Below, piece after piece: positions 51,056 to 59,478 of a stretch of DNA of 64,000 nucleotides. The translations under genes were made by a program, and so were the position numbers. The stretch's first letter is position 1; each line of letters opens with the position of its first letter. The notes beneath the pieces are model-generated. The model did no database searches and was not told where the DNA came from. It was given only the letters and a program-made list of their open reading frames with translations. Location of the stretch: assembly GCF_002891435.1 (NCBI RefSeq), contig NZ_POUC01000001.1, positions 34,140 to 98,139 of the forward strand. Direction: 5' to 3'. This stretch comes from Streptomyces cahuitamycinicus (lineage in GTDB: Bacteria > Actinomycetota > Actinomycetes > Streptomycetales > Streptomycetaceae).

Positions 51056-52834
51056 TCAGATTCGCGAAACCAGGAAGTTGCCGAGGAACAGGTGATCCAT
51101 ATCCGTCTTCAAGAAGCAGGACAGAGCATCCGCGGGCGAGCAGACGATGGGTTCGCCGGCGACGTTGAACGAGGTGTTGATCAGACAGGGAATCCCGGTC
51201 AGTTCCGTGAACTCACGCAGGAGTTCGGCGAGCAGCGGATTGCTCTGCTCGGTGACCGTCTGGATCCGCGAGGTGGCGTCGACGTGGCAGGCGCCCTGGA
51301 TCTTGTCCCGGTACTCGGGGCGCACCGGAACCACGAAGGTCATGTAGGGCGAGGACGTCTTCTTGCCGAGCTCGAAGACGTCGGCCGCGAGGTGCTCCAG
51401 GACTACGGGGGCGAAGGGCCGGAACTGCTCGCGGTGCTTGATGCGTTCGTTGATGATGTCCTTGATGTCGGGGAACCTCGGGTTGGCGAGGATGCTGCGG
51501 TTGCCCAGGGCGCGCGGCCCGTACTCCATACGCCCCTGGAACCACCCGATGACGCACCGCTCCCGCATCAGGTGTGCGGCCTCCCGCGGCACGTCCGCAG
51601 GGTCCAGCTCTCGCCAGACGACCTGGTCGGCGTACTGCTTCAGGGCCGCCTGGATCTCCTGGGCGTCGTAACTCGGGCCCAGGTAGGGCGATGTGCTGAT
51701 CCGGGGTGGTGTGCCGGCCCGGCCGCTGGCGAACAGTGCGGCCCCGATGGCCACGCCGACGTCGCTGGCGCCGAAGCTGACGTCCATCCCGGTGAAGCGT
51801 GAACGCTCCAGCAGCTTGCTGTTGTTGACGCAGTTCAGGGCCAGTCCACCCTCGAAGATCACTCGGGGGAGGTCACTGCGGGTTTCGAGCGTCCGGATCT
51901 GGCCGGCGGTCACCGTTTCGAGCATGTACTGTGCCGCACTGGCCACGCGTACGCGGTAGTCGAATTCTTCCCGGCATTCGGCGTCTCCGCCGAAGACGCG
52001 GTCGAAGAGTTCGTAGTAGGCGGGTACCGCGTTCGCCGGGTAGGGAATCCGGTAGGTGCCGTCGGGGCGCATCTCCACGACGTGCTCCAGGAACGGATTC
52101 GGCTCGGGCGGCGCGCCATAGCCGGCCAGCCCCATCACCTTGTACTCGTCGTTGTTCGGGACGAATCCGAGGTAGCGCGTCACCACGGAGAAGAGCATCG
52201 CCAGGGAATGCCGCGAGTCGATGGTCATGTCGTCGAAGATCTTCACCTCGCCGTCGCGCACCTCGCCCATGATCGACGACAGCCATTCGGCGCGGCCGTC
52301 GCTGACGAGGAACGCGGCGTCCCCGCCGCCCGACAGGTGGTATCCCGTCATCAGATGGGCCATGTGGTGCGGGACCCGGACCAGCTTCTCCGGGGCCGGC
52401 CTGTGACCGGTGTGCTCAAGGAAGTCGGCTTCGGTCGCGGCCTCGCTGAACATCGCCGCATGGGTCTCCGCCAGACGCCCAAGGCGCGCGAACTTCTGCT
52501 CGACGGTCGCTGCGCGGTCCTCGGTGATCTCGGCGATCATCTTGTTCACCACGTCCTGGGAGAACTGCCAGGAGAAGGCGAACGTGTCGACGTCGTCGAA
52601 GGATATCCCGGCCGATTCCAGGCACCAGCGCATCGCGTTGGCCGGGAAGCTCGACGTCTTCTTCTCCCGGTTGAGCCGTTCTTCCTCGACGGCGGCGACC
52701 AGTTCCCCGTCGATGACGAGGGCGGCGGACGAGTCATGGCCGTACAACAGGTGACGGTCGATGCCGGTGGCGCGAAAGAGGCGTCCGAAGATTTCCGCAG
52801 ACTTGCCGAATCCGTTGTAGCCCAGAACGATCAT
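51056..52834 (-). CDS. O-carbamoyltransferase of the NodU/CmcH/TobZ family
   Basis: A 592-residue enzyme that uses carbamoyl phosphate and ATP to form carbamoyl adenylate, then transfers the carbamoyl group to an acceptor hydroxyl. The Kae1-like N-terminal domain has GHDSSAALVIDGELVAAVEE and the iron-binding HxxxH in VPHHMAHLMTGYHLSGG, then FEGGLALNCVNNSKLLE. The YrdC-like C-terminal domain has GRMEYGPRALGNRSILANPR and IPCLINTSFNVAGEPIVCSP. It is full length. It implies that the cluster product, or an intermediate, carries a carbamate. ATG at 52834; 17 bp separate it from the pentapeptide-repeat gene. Confidence 0.93.
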   Translation of the reverse strand: MIVLGYNGFGKSAEIFGRLFRATGIDRHLLYGHDSSAALVIDGELVAAVEEERLNREKKTSSFPANAMRWCLESAGISFDDVDTFAFSWQFSQDVVNKMIAEITEDRAATVEQKFARLGRLAETHAAMFSEAATEADFLEHTGHRPAPEKLVRVPHHMAHLMTGYHLSGGGDAAFLVSDGRAEWLSSIMGEVRDGEVKIFDDMTIDSRHSLAMLFSVVTRYLGFVPNNDEYKVMGLAGYGAPPEPNPFLEHVVEMRPDGTYRIPYPANAVPAYYELFDRVFGGDAECREEFDYRVRVASAAQYMLETVTAGQIRTLETRSDLPRVIFEGGLALNCVNNSKLLERSRFTGMDVSFGASDVGVAIGAALFASGRAGTPPRISTSPYLGPSYDAQEIQAALKQYADQVVWRELDPADVPREAAHLMRERCVIGWFQGRMEYGPRALGNRSILANPRFPDIKDIINERIKHREQFRPFAPVVLEHLAADVFELGKKTSSPYMTFVVPVRPEYRDKIQGACHVDATSRIQTVTEQSNPLLAELLREFTELTGIPCLINTSFNVAGEPIVCSPADALSCFLKTDMDHLFLGNFLVSRI

Positions 52835-52851
52835 TTGAGGAGCTCCTTTCG

Positions 52852-53247
52852 CTATGGCCAGATCGTGAGGTAGTCCGAGATCACGGCGGACCGCCGGAAG
52901 CCCGGGTCGAGGACCGCGCCGGTCAGATCGGCACCGCTGAGGTCCGCGCCGTCCAGGTTCGCTCCCACGAGGCGGCAGCCGTTCAGCTCGGCCAGGATGA
53001 GGTACGCCTCGCACAGGTCGGCGCCTTCGAGATTCGCGCCCCTCAGGTCGGCGGAGATCAGGTACGACTCGGTCAGCACCGCGTCGGTGAAGTCCGCGTC
53101 GGCCAGCTCCGCGCCCTGCAGGTCGGCGCCGTGCAGCACCGCCTTGCGCAGGTCGGGCCGGAAGGGGCCCTGCGACCGGCGCCGGCGGGCGTGCTCGTTC
53201 CATCGTGCCGGGCCCTGGAGCAGTACGGTCTCGTCCTCGGTGGGCAT
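52852..53247 (-). CDS. Pentapeptide-repeat protein
   Basis: A 131-residue protein. From about residue 33 it is built of A(D/N)LXX units: ADLQGAELADADFTDAVLTE, ADLRGANLEGADLCEAYL, CRLVGANLDGADLSGADLTG. These form a right-handed quadrilateral beta-helix. Known relatives (Qnr, MfpA, AlbG, McbG) mimic DNA and protect gyrase. Others are structural. The N-terminal 32 residues are polar and basic (EHARRRRSQGPFR). Inside a cluster that also encodes an AlkD-like repair protein, a self-protection role is attractive but unproven. Confidence 0.88.
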   Translation of the reverse strand: MPTEDETVLLQGPARWNEHARRRRSQGPFRPDLRKAVLHGADLQGAELADADFTDAVLTESYLISADLRGANLEGADLCEAYLILAELNGCRLVGANLDGADLSGADLTGAVLDPGFRRSAVISDYLTIWP

Positions 53248-53262
53248 GTCTCGACCTCGCGT

Positions 53263-54300
53263 CTACACAGTGGTGAGGGCGGTGAGCGCCCGCTTCTCGA
53301 CGTCCATCGCGGACCGCGCCGTGTCCGCCACCGCGTCCACGAGCGATGTGAGATCGTCGCGCGCGGTGGCGGTCCCGGCGGCCAGCAGTGCGGATCCCAG
53401 CTTCGACCAGAGCCGGCCGCTGTCCAGGAACTGCTCTGCCGCATCGGCGTAGCGGGCCTCGCCGGTGGTGTCGGCGACCCTGTTCAGGTAGCGGCCGATC
53501 ATCGGCCGGAACAGTCCGCCGCCGGTGCCGAAGGACTCGATCTGCCGTCCTAGGTGCAGCAGTTGACGCGCCAGTGCGTCGGTCCGCACCACGTGCCCGG
53601 CCAGGTCCACGTCCTCGACCTCGCCGCGTTTGGACTCCGGCCAGGACGCCGCCGTCGTCGCCAGCAGCTTCATCCCGGGTATGCCGAGATTCCGGCTGCC
53701 CGGCTTGAGGACCTCGCGGCACAGGGTGCGTACCGCCACGGGACCGACGCGGTCCAGCTGCGGAGTGCGCCGCGGCACGCCGAAGACGTACACCTTCCGG
53801 TCCGGGTTCAGCGGCGGCGAGTCGCGGCTGGACCGTGCCGCCTGCAACTCGGCCGCGCTCACGGAGACGGGTTCGTCGAACGCCGGGTCCGACACCTCGA
53901 AGGCATCGGCCCCGAGCGGGCGGACGACGTTGACGAAGTACCCGCCGAAGGAGGTACGCCCCTGAAGACCCCAGTACGGAAGCAGGCCGAGGTCCACCCG
54001 GGTCATGACGGCCGGCGCCGACTCCAGCAGCTTGGCCAGACCCGCACCGGACCTCGGTGTGTGGGTGGCGACCTCGACGCCCATCAGCCGTGCCGCCCGG
54101 AGCGGCATGATCGCCTGCTTGCCGACGACGATGTCCGGCGCGTTGCCGTTCGCCGGGAAGAACGAGAACCCGAAACCCCCGTCCAGCCCGAACACGATCT
54201 CCTCGTCCACGTCGTATCCGCCGGCCGCGAGAACGGCGCGTTGGCAGGCCGACTCGCAGTGGAGGCCCCGCCGGTGGACGTAGCGGCCGGTCGCGCTCAT
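53263..54300 (-). CDS. BtrH_N/DUF4872 protein B
   Basis: A 345-residue paralogue of the protein encoded at 49979. It has the Cys segment (RGLHCESACQRAVLAAGGYD), FGLDGGFGFSFF, and the DUF4872 motif GTGGGLFRPMIGRYLNRVAD. At the position of the likely catalytic His it reads FGGYFVNVVRPLG (Tyr instead of His), but it keeps Asp in EVSDPAF. Protein A has the reverse pattern. The two may act together as a pair, or one may be a scaffold. ATG at 54300, 4 bp after the AlkD-like gene. Confidence 0.82.
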   Translation of the reverse strand: MSATGRYVHRRGLHCESACQRAVLAAGGYDVDEEIVFGLDGGFGFSFFPANGNAPDIVVGKQAIMPLRAARLMGVEVATHTPRSGAGLAKLLESAPAVMTRVDLGLLPYWGLQGRTSFGGYFVNVVRPLGADAFEVSDPAFDEPVSVSAAELQAARSSRDSPPLNPDRKVYVFGVPRRTPQLDRVGPVAVRTLCREVLKPGSRNLGIPGMKLLATTAASWPESKRGEVEDVDLAGHVVRTDALARQLLHLGRQIESFGTGGGLFRPMIGRYLNRVADTTGEARYADAAEQFLDSGRLWSKLGSALLAAGTATARDDLTSLVDAVADTARSAMDVEKRALTALTTV

Positions 54301-54304
54301 CGCG

Positions 54305-55057
54305 TCACCCCTGTCCCAGTTCCATCAAGGACCGCCGCAGCCGCGGGTCCATCTTCTCCACCGCGTACCGGAACGTGTCGCGGGGCATCTCGGTGTGCCA
54401 GGTGCGCAGGAACTCGGCCACCTCGTCGGGATGGACCCCGGCGGTGACCTTGAGCAGCCAGCCCGAGCCCTTCTGCACGTAGACGTCGTCGTCGTGCATC
54501 AGCCGGACGCAGTTGTCGAAGACGTGCGACAACGGCAGCTCGAAGACCGTACGGCCCACCGTGCGCCGGACGAACTTCACGACGGCCACGTTCGCCGCGC
54601 GCCTGGCCCACGGCGAGGACGAGGCGACCCAGTCCCGCGTCCGCGGGATCAGCTCCAGGTGCCCGAGGAAGAACGGGTACAGCAGCTTCAGGCACATGTC
54701 GTCGCACTGCGCCCAGTTGGACACGTACGTCTGCAACCAGTGCTCGCAGCGGTCCGGCAACTCGGCACCGAGTCCGGTCCTGGCGACCTTGTGCAGGACC
54801 GCGAAGCCCAGCAGCACCTCCTCGTGGTACTCGGCGCGCGCCAGCACCTCCTCCGCCAGGAGCAGCCGCGTCGCCGCGGGAGTGTCGCGCCGCTCGCGGA
54901 AGTAGCCGTCGGCGATCTCGACGACCGCGGCATTGGCGACCCCGAGCGCCCGGATCTCGTGCGGGAAGTACCGCTGCATGCGGACCGCGAAGTCCGGGTC
55001 GGCCCGGGCCGCGAGGGTCTTCGCGAGTTCGTCCGCGGCGGATGGAACATGGATCAC
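54305..55057 (-). CDS. AlkD-like DNA alkylation-repair HEAT-repeat protein
   Basis: A 250-residue all-helical protein. It fits the AlkD family of DNA glycosylases that remove bulky or charged alkyl-purines: MQRYFPHEIRALGVANAAVV, LLGFAVLHKVARTGLG, YVSNWAQCDDMCLKLL (Trp and Asp four residues apart, as in AlkD), SSPWARRAANVAVVKFVRR (Arg) and VQKGSGWLLKVTAGVHP. Members in yatakemycin and CC-1065 clusters give self-resistance. The GTG at 55057 overlaps the stop of the radical SAM gene (GTGA). It was probably acquired for, or co-opted by, this cluster. Confidence 0.8.
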   Translation of the reverse strand: MIHVPSAADELAKTLAARADPDFAVRMQRYFPHEIRALGVANAAVVEIADGYFRERRDTPAATRLLLAEEVLARAEYHEEVLLGFAVLHKVARTGLGAELPDRCEHWLQTYVSNWAQCDDMCLKLLYPFFLGHLELIPRTRDWVASSSPWARRAANVAVVKFVRRTVGRTVFELPLSHVFDNCVRLMHDDDVYVQKGSGWLLKVTAGVHPDEVAEFLRTWHTEMPRDTFRYAVEKMDPRLRRSLMELGQG

Positions 55058-56553
55058 GGGGTGCCGATCGTGAGTTTCAGCGGCTGGGCCGGGAGCGGCT
55101 TCGGCGCACGTTCCAGCCGGGGCTTGCCTTGCATGACGTACTCGTACTCCTGTTGCATGTCGGCCACGGCCTGGATGGTCTCCTTCGAACGGTCCGTCAG
55201 ATTCTGCCCGCCCAGGCCCCACCACAGGTACCAGTTCTTGTGGCTCAGATAGGCGTTGCGGACGAAGTCCAGCGTGTCCCCGTCGGCGAGGATCGCCGGC
55301 TCCACGTAGAAGGCGGGGACGAACGTTCCCTGGCCCTCGCGCAGGATCCCGGCCTTGTACGCCTGGCGCTGGAGTTTGGTGCCGCTCAGGATCCGGATGC
55401 CGAGGTTGGCGTAGATCTGGGCCGGGTTGAGGTACCGCTCGGTGAAGCGGATCGACTCCCTGAGTGCCTGCGGGGTCTCCCCCGGCCCGCCGAGGAAGAT
55501 GCAGTGGGTGTGCTCGATCGGGCTGGCCGTGAACAGGCGATCGATCTCCAGGACCCGGGCCATGTCGAAGCCCTTCATCAGGTCCGCCAGTGCCTCGTCG
55601 GTGAGTGCGTCGGTGCCGAGGTCCACCCGGATGCAGCCGGCCGCGTGCAGCAGCTTCACGAACTCCGGCGTGACCGCGTTCGGCGTCAGCTGGCAGTACC
55701 AGGGGACGTCGAGCTTGGCGCGGATCATCTCCTCGCAGACCTCTGCGGCGTACTCCATCGGGTAGTTGAAGGTCGCGTCGACGATCTCGAACTCCCGGAC
55801 GGCGGGGTTCTCCGCCATGGCCCGCTGGATCTCGCCGACGACCTCGGCCGGGTCCTTGAACCGGTCGCCCTTGCCCTCGGTCTTGCGGATGATGCAGTAG
55901 GAGCAGAACAGTTTGCAGCCCCGTTTGGTCTGCAGCGTCTCGATGGCCGGCTGGTGGTCGCGGGTGAGGTCGGAGGCCGCCGAGACGCCCTCCTCGAAGT
56001 ACCTGGGGTCGTACACGGACCGGTCGGGCTCCAGCGCGCCCAGGTCGAACGCCTGACTCGACTGGTTCTGGCAGAACTTGCCGTCGTCGTCGAGGTAGCA
56101 GAGCCCCGAGATCGACTCCAGGCGCCCGCCGGACTCCAGGTAGTCCAGCAGCTGGACGATGCCGGCCTCGCCCTCACCCGCGATGCCGTAGTCCGGCTGG
56201 GCGTACTCGAAGAACGACAACGGCTCGACGGAGAAGCCGGACCCGCCGAGGACGACCTTGGCGCTGGTGTACTTGCGGACGCACTGGACGATCTTCTCGG
56301 TCATCGGGCCGAAGAAGACCGGATCGATGAACGTCAGGTTGTCCAGGTTGCGTACGGCGACGCCGACGACGTCGTACGTTCCCGTGGTCAGCTTCTCCCG
56401 GACCGCCTTGAGCTCCCGGGACTCCCAGAGCAGGTCCAGGACGTCGACGTGGTGCCCGGCGTGCTTGAGCGCGGCGCTGATGTAGGCCATGCCGATGGGC
56501 AGCGCCGGCCGCGGTACCCGGATCTTGTTGGTGGAGATGAGCAGTACGCGCAT
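55054..56553 (-). CDS. B12-binding-domain radical SAM enzyme
   Basis: A 499-residue enzyme. Residues 1-160 are a Rossmann B12-binding domain (LPIGMAYISAALKHAGHHVD, VVLGGSGFSVEPLSFFEYAQ). The radical SAM core follows, with CxxxCxxC in KRGCKLFCSYCIIR and a glycine-rich segment GTDALTDEALADL. Such class B enzymes methylate unactivated carbon or phosphorus, or carry out ring contractions. The last 100 residues (LSHKNWYLWWGLGGQNLTDR) resemble no domain I know. It lies between an AlkD-like gene and a nitrilase-like gene and should build part of the product skeleton. Confidence 0.88.
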   Translation of the reverse strand: MRVLLISTNKIRVPRPALPIGMAYISAALKHAGHHVDVLDLLWESRELKAVREKLTTGTYDVVGVAVRNLDNLTFIDPVFFGPMTEKIVQCVRKYTSAKVVLGGSGFSVEPLSFFEYAQPDYGIAGEGEAGIVQLLDYLESGGRLESISGLCYLDDDGKFCQNQSSQAFDLGALEPDRSVYDPRYFEEGVSAASDLTRDHQPAIETLQTKRGCKLFCSYCIIRKTEGKGDRFKDPAEVVGEIQRAMAENPAVREFEIVDATFNYPMEYAAEVCEEMIRAKLDVPWYCQLTPNAVTPEFVKLLHAAGCIRVDLGTDALTDEALADLMKGFDMARVLEIDRLFTASPIEHTHCIFLGGPGETPQALRESIRFTERYLNPAQIYANLGIRILSGTKLQRQAYKAGILREGQGTFVPAFYVEPAILADGDTLDFVRNAYLSHKNWYLWWGLGGQNLTDRSKETIQAVADMQQEYEYVMQGKPRLERAPKPLPAQPLKLTIGTP

Positions 56554-56568
56554 GGGCCTTCACTCTCG

Positions 56569-57402
56569 TCAGGACTGCCAGTACGTCGCCGGCTGCAGAT
56601 CGCCGCTCAGGGTGGCCTTGGTGCGGTAGCGGCGCATACGGTCCAGGTCGACCTCGACGACGCCGACACCGGGCTCCTTACCGAGGTCCACCATCCGTTC
56701 GTCGCCGTCGACGAAGTCGAATCGTTCGGCTTCGAGGAACAGCGGATCGGCCAGGATCTGGCTGCGCCCCATGTAGCCGAATCCGGCGTACAGGTTGTTG
56801 CCGATGCCGGACGCGAACGCGACGATGCATTCGGCGTCCACCGCCCTGACCGGCAGCCGCATGTTCGCCACGTACGCGAACATCTCCGGCACGAGTGCGG
56901 AGCACACGATGATGTCGACCCCGCGGCGGCAGTACTCCCGCGCGACCTCCGGGAAGTTGATGTCGTAGCCCTGCATCAGACCGATGCGCCCGAACTCGAC
57001 GTCGAAGACCGGGTACTGCGATCCGCCGGAGAGGTAGCGGGCCTCCAGTTCGTGACAGTGCACGCGCCGGTACTGGCCGAGCATCGTTCCCTCGGGGCCG
57101 CACAGGACCGAGGTGCTGTAGTACCTGCCGTCGTCTCCGCGCTCCAGCAGGCCGGCCACGAGGTGCACGCCTGCCTGCTTCGCCTGCTCGCACAGGAACT
57201 CGGTCTCCGGCCCCGGGACGGGCACCGACACGTCGGCCACTTCGAGGATGTTGCCGGACGTGGAGAACGCCTCGGGCAGGCAGATCAGGTCCGCGCCCTG
57301 CTCGACGGCCTCCCGGATGTAGTGCTCGGCGCGGCGCAGGTTCTGGGCCGGCTTGCCGAGCTTCGACTCCATCTGGACTACGGCGATCTTCGTCCCGGGC
57401 AT
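56569..57402 (-). CDS. Nitrilase-superfamily protein A, catalytic Cys absent
   Basis: A 277-residue carbon-nitrogen hydrolase-fold protein. The start KIAVVQMESKLGKPAQNLRR and the Glu segment ICLPEAFSTSG (Glu44) are normal. By eye the Lys segment reads QYRRVHCHELE (Arg113 where Lys is expected). The nucleophile segment reads IGLMQGYDINFPE (Gly145 where the Cys of ICYD is expected). Hydrolysis by the known mechanism is therefore unlikely. It may be a binding protein, a ligase-like enzyme or an oligomerisation partner of paralogues B and C. ATG at 57402 overlaps the methyltransferase stop by one base. Confidence 0.85.
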   Translation of the reverse strand: MPGTKIAVVQMESKLGKPAQNLRRAEHYIREAVEQGADLICLPEAFSTSGNILEVADVSVPVPGPETEFLCEQAKQAGVHLVAGLLERGDDGRYYSTSVLCGPEGTMLGQYRRVHCHELEARYLSGGSQYPVFDVEFGRIGLMQGYDINFPEVAREYCRRGVDIIVCSALVPEMFAYVANMRLPVRAVDAECIVAFASGIGNNLYAGFGYMGRSQILADPLFLEAERFDFVDGDERMVDLGKEPGVGVVEVDLDRMRRYRTKATLSGDLQPATYWQS

Positions 57403-58109
57403 CACGTGCTCACCGGTTCGAGGGGACGCGAGGAGATCACCAGGCCGAGGTCCTCCTCGACCACCTGCCAGTTGGCGAGTCCGGCCTCCCGGAGCAGCTC
57501 GGCCGCCTCGTCGCGCGTGTAGGCGGCCTGCAGCGACCGCATGAACTCGTCGCCGCCCTCCTTCACGAACTGGAGGATGAAGGTGATGTGCCCCTCCTCG
57601 GCGTGCCGGTTCATGTCCTCGATGATCACGACGCCGTCGGGCTTGCAGATGCGGGCGCATTCCTTCAGCGTCTCGACCGGCCGGCGCCAGCGGTGCAGCG
57701 AGGAGAACGAGAAGACGATGTCGGCGGAGTCGTCCGGGAAGGGCAGCCGGTTCAGCTTGGCCATCTCGAACTCCACGTCGCCGGCGCTGTTCGCCCACAC
57801 GGCCAGCGTCAGGTTGTCCTCGGCGACGTCGACGAGGTTCTGGTTCTCCTCGACCCCGGACACGGCCAGGTCCGGCAGTTGGCCGGCCACGTGCAGGGAC
57901 AGCAGGCCGGTGTTGAAGCCGACCTCGACGAGGTCGGTCATCCCCTCGCGGACATGGGCCAGGATGCGGTCGCTGGGCCGCTTGTAGGCCATCAGCGCGG
58001 AGCGGCGCATGCCGAGGTCGTAGAAGCGCACCTTGTCGATGTCGTCGTGCGGGGACGCCTGCGGCACTCGGTCGGTCAGGTTCAGCAGTCGGGTTTCAGT
58101 GGTGGTCAC
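57402..58109 (-). CDS. SAM-dependent methyltransferase of the cluster
   Basis: Class I methyltransferase of 235 residues: LVEVGFNTGLLSLHVAGQLP (motif I region), GVEENQNLVDVAEDNL (acidic loop), LPFPDDSADIVFSFSSLHRW (motif II/III) and ICKPDGVVIIEDMNRHAEEG. Motif I is less glycine-rich than usual (EVGFNTG). GTG start at 58109, overlapping the end of the HemN-like radical SAM gene by 14 bp. That overlap and order recall the C10P/C10Q pair of CC-1065, where a methyltransferase-like protein completes cyclopropane closure; this is an inference. Confidence 0.85.
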   Translation of the reverse strand: MTTTETRLLNLTDRVPQASPHDDIDKVRFYDLGMRRSALMAYKRPSDRILAHVREGMTDLVEVGFNTGLLSLHVAGQLPDLAVSGVEENQNLVDVAEDNLTLAVWANSAGDVEFEMAKLNRLPFPDDSADIVFSFSSLHRWRRPVETLKECARICKPDGVVIIEDMNRHAEEGHITFILQFVKEGGDEFMRSLQAAYTRDEAAELLREAGLANWQVVEEDLGLVISSRPLEPVST

Positions 58110-59478
58110 AGCCGGCCTCCTCGTTCGTGGGCCGCGTGGTGAGCTGCAGAGGAATCGGCTGGCTGGAGATGAAGTTGGAGATGTCCGCTCCCAGGTGCTG
58201 CGGGTAGCGCCGGTACTCCGGCGAGTAGAACGCCTTGGAGATGTTGTCCAGGTAGTACCAGCCCTTCGGGCCGGTCACCTCGATGCCGTTCTCGTCGGCG
58301 GTGACCAGTTCCTTCTCGATCAGGTCGTCGATCTCGGCGCGGAACATCTCCATGAAGTCGACGCCGTGGATCCGGCGGAAGCGCTCCCGGTTGACCCGCC
58401 CGGCCTTGACGCCGAGGACCATCGAGCGCCGGATCGCCTCCGACTTGGTGATGTGCTTGCCCATCGAGATCGGCAGCCGTCCCTCCATCACCGTCTGGAT
58501 GTAGCGGCCGATGTCGGGCTCGTTGAAGTACCAGTGGTCGCGCAGGTGCCCGGTGGCGGTCGGGCCGAGCGGGATGATGGGGATGTCCTCGCTCCACGAC
58601 GTCTCGCCGTACTTCGGCTGGAAGCCGGGTTTGGCGAAGCAGTCGCCGTAGTAGCCCAGGAAGCCGTTCTTGGAGAGCTTCTCCGCGGCGAACAGGAACA
58701 TGTCGTCGACCACGGCCTTCTCCGGGACCGGCGGCAGCTTCCTGCGCTTGGTGGAGATCTGCGCGAACTCCATGTACGTGTAGAACGAGATGCAGGTGAC
58801 CCCGAGTTCGATGGCGACGTCGAGGCTGTGCTCCCAGCTCTCCATCGTCTGCCCGTTGATGCCGTGCATCAGGTCGATGTTGATGTTCTCGAACCCGCAC
58901 CGGCGCAGCAGCCGGATGCTCTCCTTGAGCATCTCAGGGTCGTTGGGGCGGCCGATGTTCTTGAGTTCCTCCGGCACGAAGGTCTGCACCCCGAGGCTGA
59001 TGCGCCGTATGCCGCGTTCCAGCAGGACGGTGGCCTTGCGCTCGGTGATGTCGACCGGGGTGGTCTCGATGGAGAAGTCCGCGCCCTCCTCGACGTTCAG
59101 GCTGCTGAACATGTGGCCGAGCAGGTCGTCGAGTTGCGGGGCGGTCAGCGCGGTAGGGGTGCCGCCGCCGATGTAGCCGAGGGTGATGACGTGGTCCTGG
59201 ATGTAGGGTCGCTCGGCGTAGTTGGTGATCTCGGTCTTCAGCGCGTCCAGGTAGGTGCGGGTCAGGTCCCGGTCGGTCTGGTGCTTGATGTACGGGCAGC
59301 TGAAGCAGAGCCGGTTGCAGAACGGGATGTGGACGTACACGCCCATGGGCTTGCGGGCGAACACCTCCTCCTCGTTCACCGGCACGTGCTTCGTCGGGTA
59401 CTGCCGCACCCACTCGCTGTCGCGCTCCGGGTACTCCTTCCAGAACGGCATGCTCGTGGTCGTGGTGGTGATGCTCAT
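58096..59478 (-). CDS. HemN/HemW-like radical SAM enzyme
   Basis: A 460-residue protein. The radical SAM motif is IPFCNRLCFSCPYIKHQ (CxxxCxxC), followed by LGYIGGGTPTALTAPQLDD (GGGTP), ERGIRRISLGVQTFVPEELK and FENINIDLMHGINGQTMESW. These are HemN-family hallmarks. The C-terminal HemN_C-type domain (SKSEAIRRSMVLGVK-like region, IEKELVTADENGIEVTGPKG) is present. Relatives in secondary metabolism are class C methylases or cyclopropanases, rather than porphyrinogen oxidases. The fourth Cys typical of HemN is Tyr. ATG at 59478 overlaps the ATPase stop by 4 bp. Confidence 0.88.
   Translation of the reverse strand: MSITTTTTSMPFWKEYPERDSEWVRQYPTKHVPVNEEEVFARKPMGVYVHIPFCNRLCFSCPYIKHQTDRDLTRTYLDALKTEITNYAERPYIQDHVITLGYIGGGTPTALTAPQLDDLLGHMFSSLNVEEGADFSIETTPVDITERKATVLLERGIRRISLGVQTFVPEELKNIGRPNDPEMLKESIRLLRRCGFENINIDLMHGINGQTMESWEHSLDVAIELGVTCISFYTYMEFAQISTKRRKLPPVPEKAVVDDMFLFAAEKLSKNGFLGYYGDCFAKPGFQPKYGETSWSEDIPIIPLGPTATGHLRDHWYFNEPDIGRYIQTVMEGRLPISMGKHITKSEAIRRSMVLGVKAGRVNRERFRRIHGVDFMEMFRAEIDDLIEKELVTADENGIEVTGPKGWYYLDNISKAFYSPEYRRYPQHLGADISNFISSQPIPLQLTTRPTNEEAGCDHH

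Noticed and set aside
51056..52834. Reading the NodU-family protein as a tRNA threonylcarbamoyltransferase (TsaD)
   Set aside because: It has both the Kae1-like domain and the long C-terminal domain with NTSFNVAGEPIV, and is nearly 600 residues. This is the antibiotic O-carbamoyltransferase layout.
52835..53722. N-terminal extension of the carbamoyltransferase to 888 residues
   Set aside because: The extension is the off-frame reading of the pentapeptide-repeat and BtrH-like genes. The family start (IVLGYNGFGKS) follows directly after the ATG at 52834.
58096..59478. Annotation as coproporphyrinogen oxidase or HemW
   Set aside because: No haem gene is nearby, and it is translationally coupled to an exporter ATPase and a methyltransferase in a metabolite cluster. 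HemN-like homology alone does not fix function.
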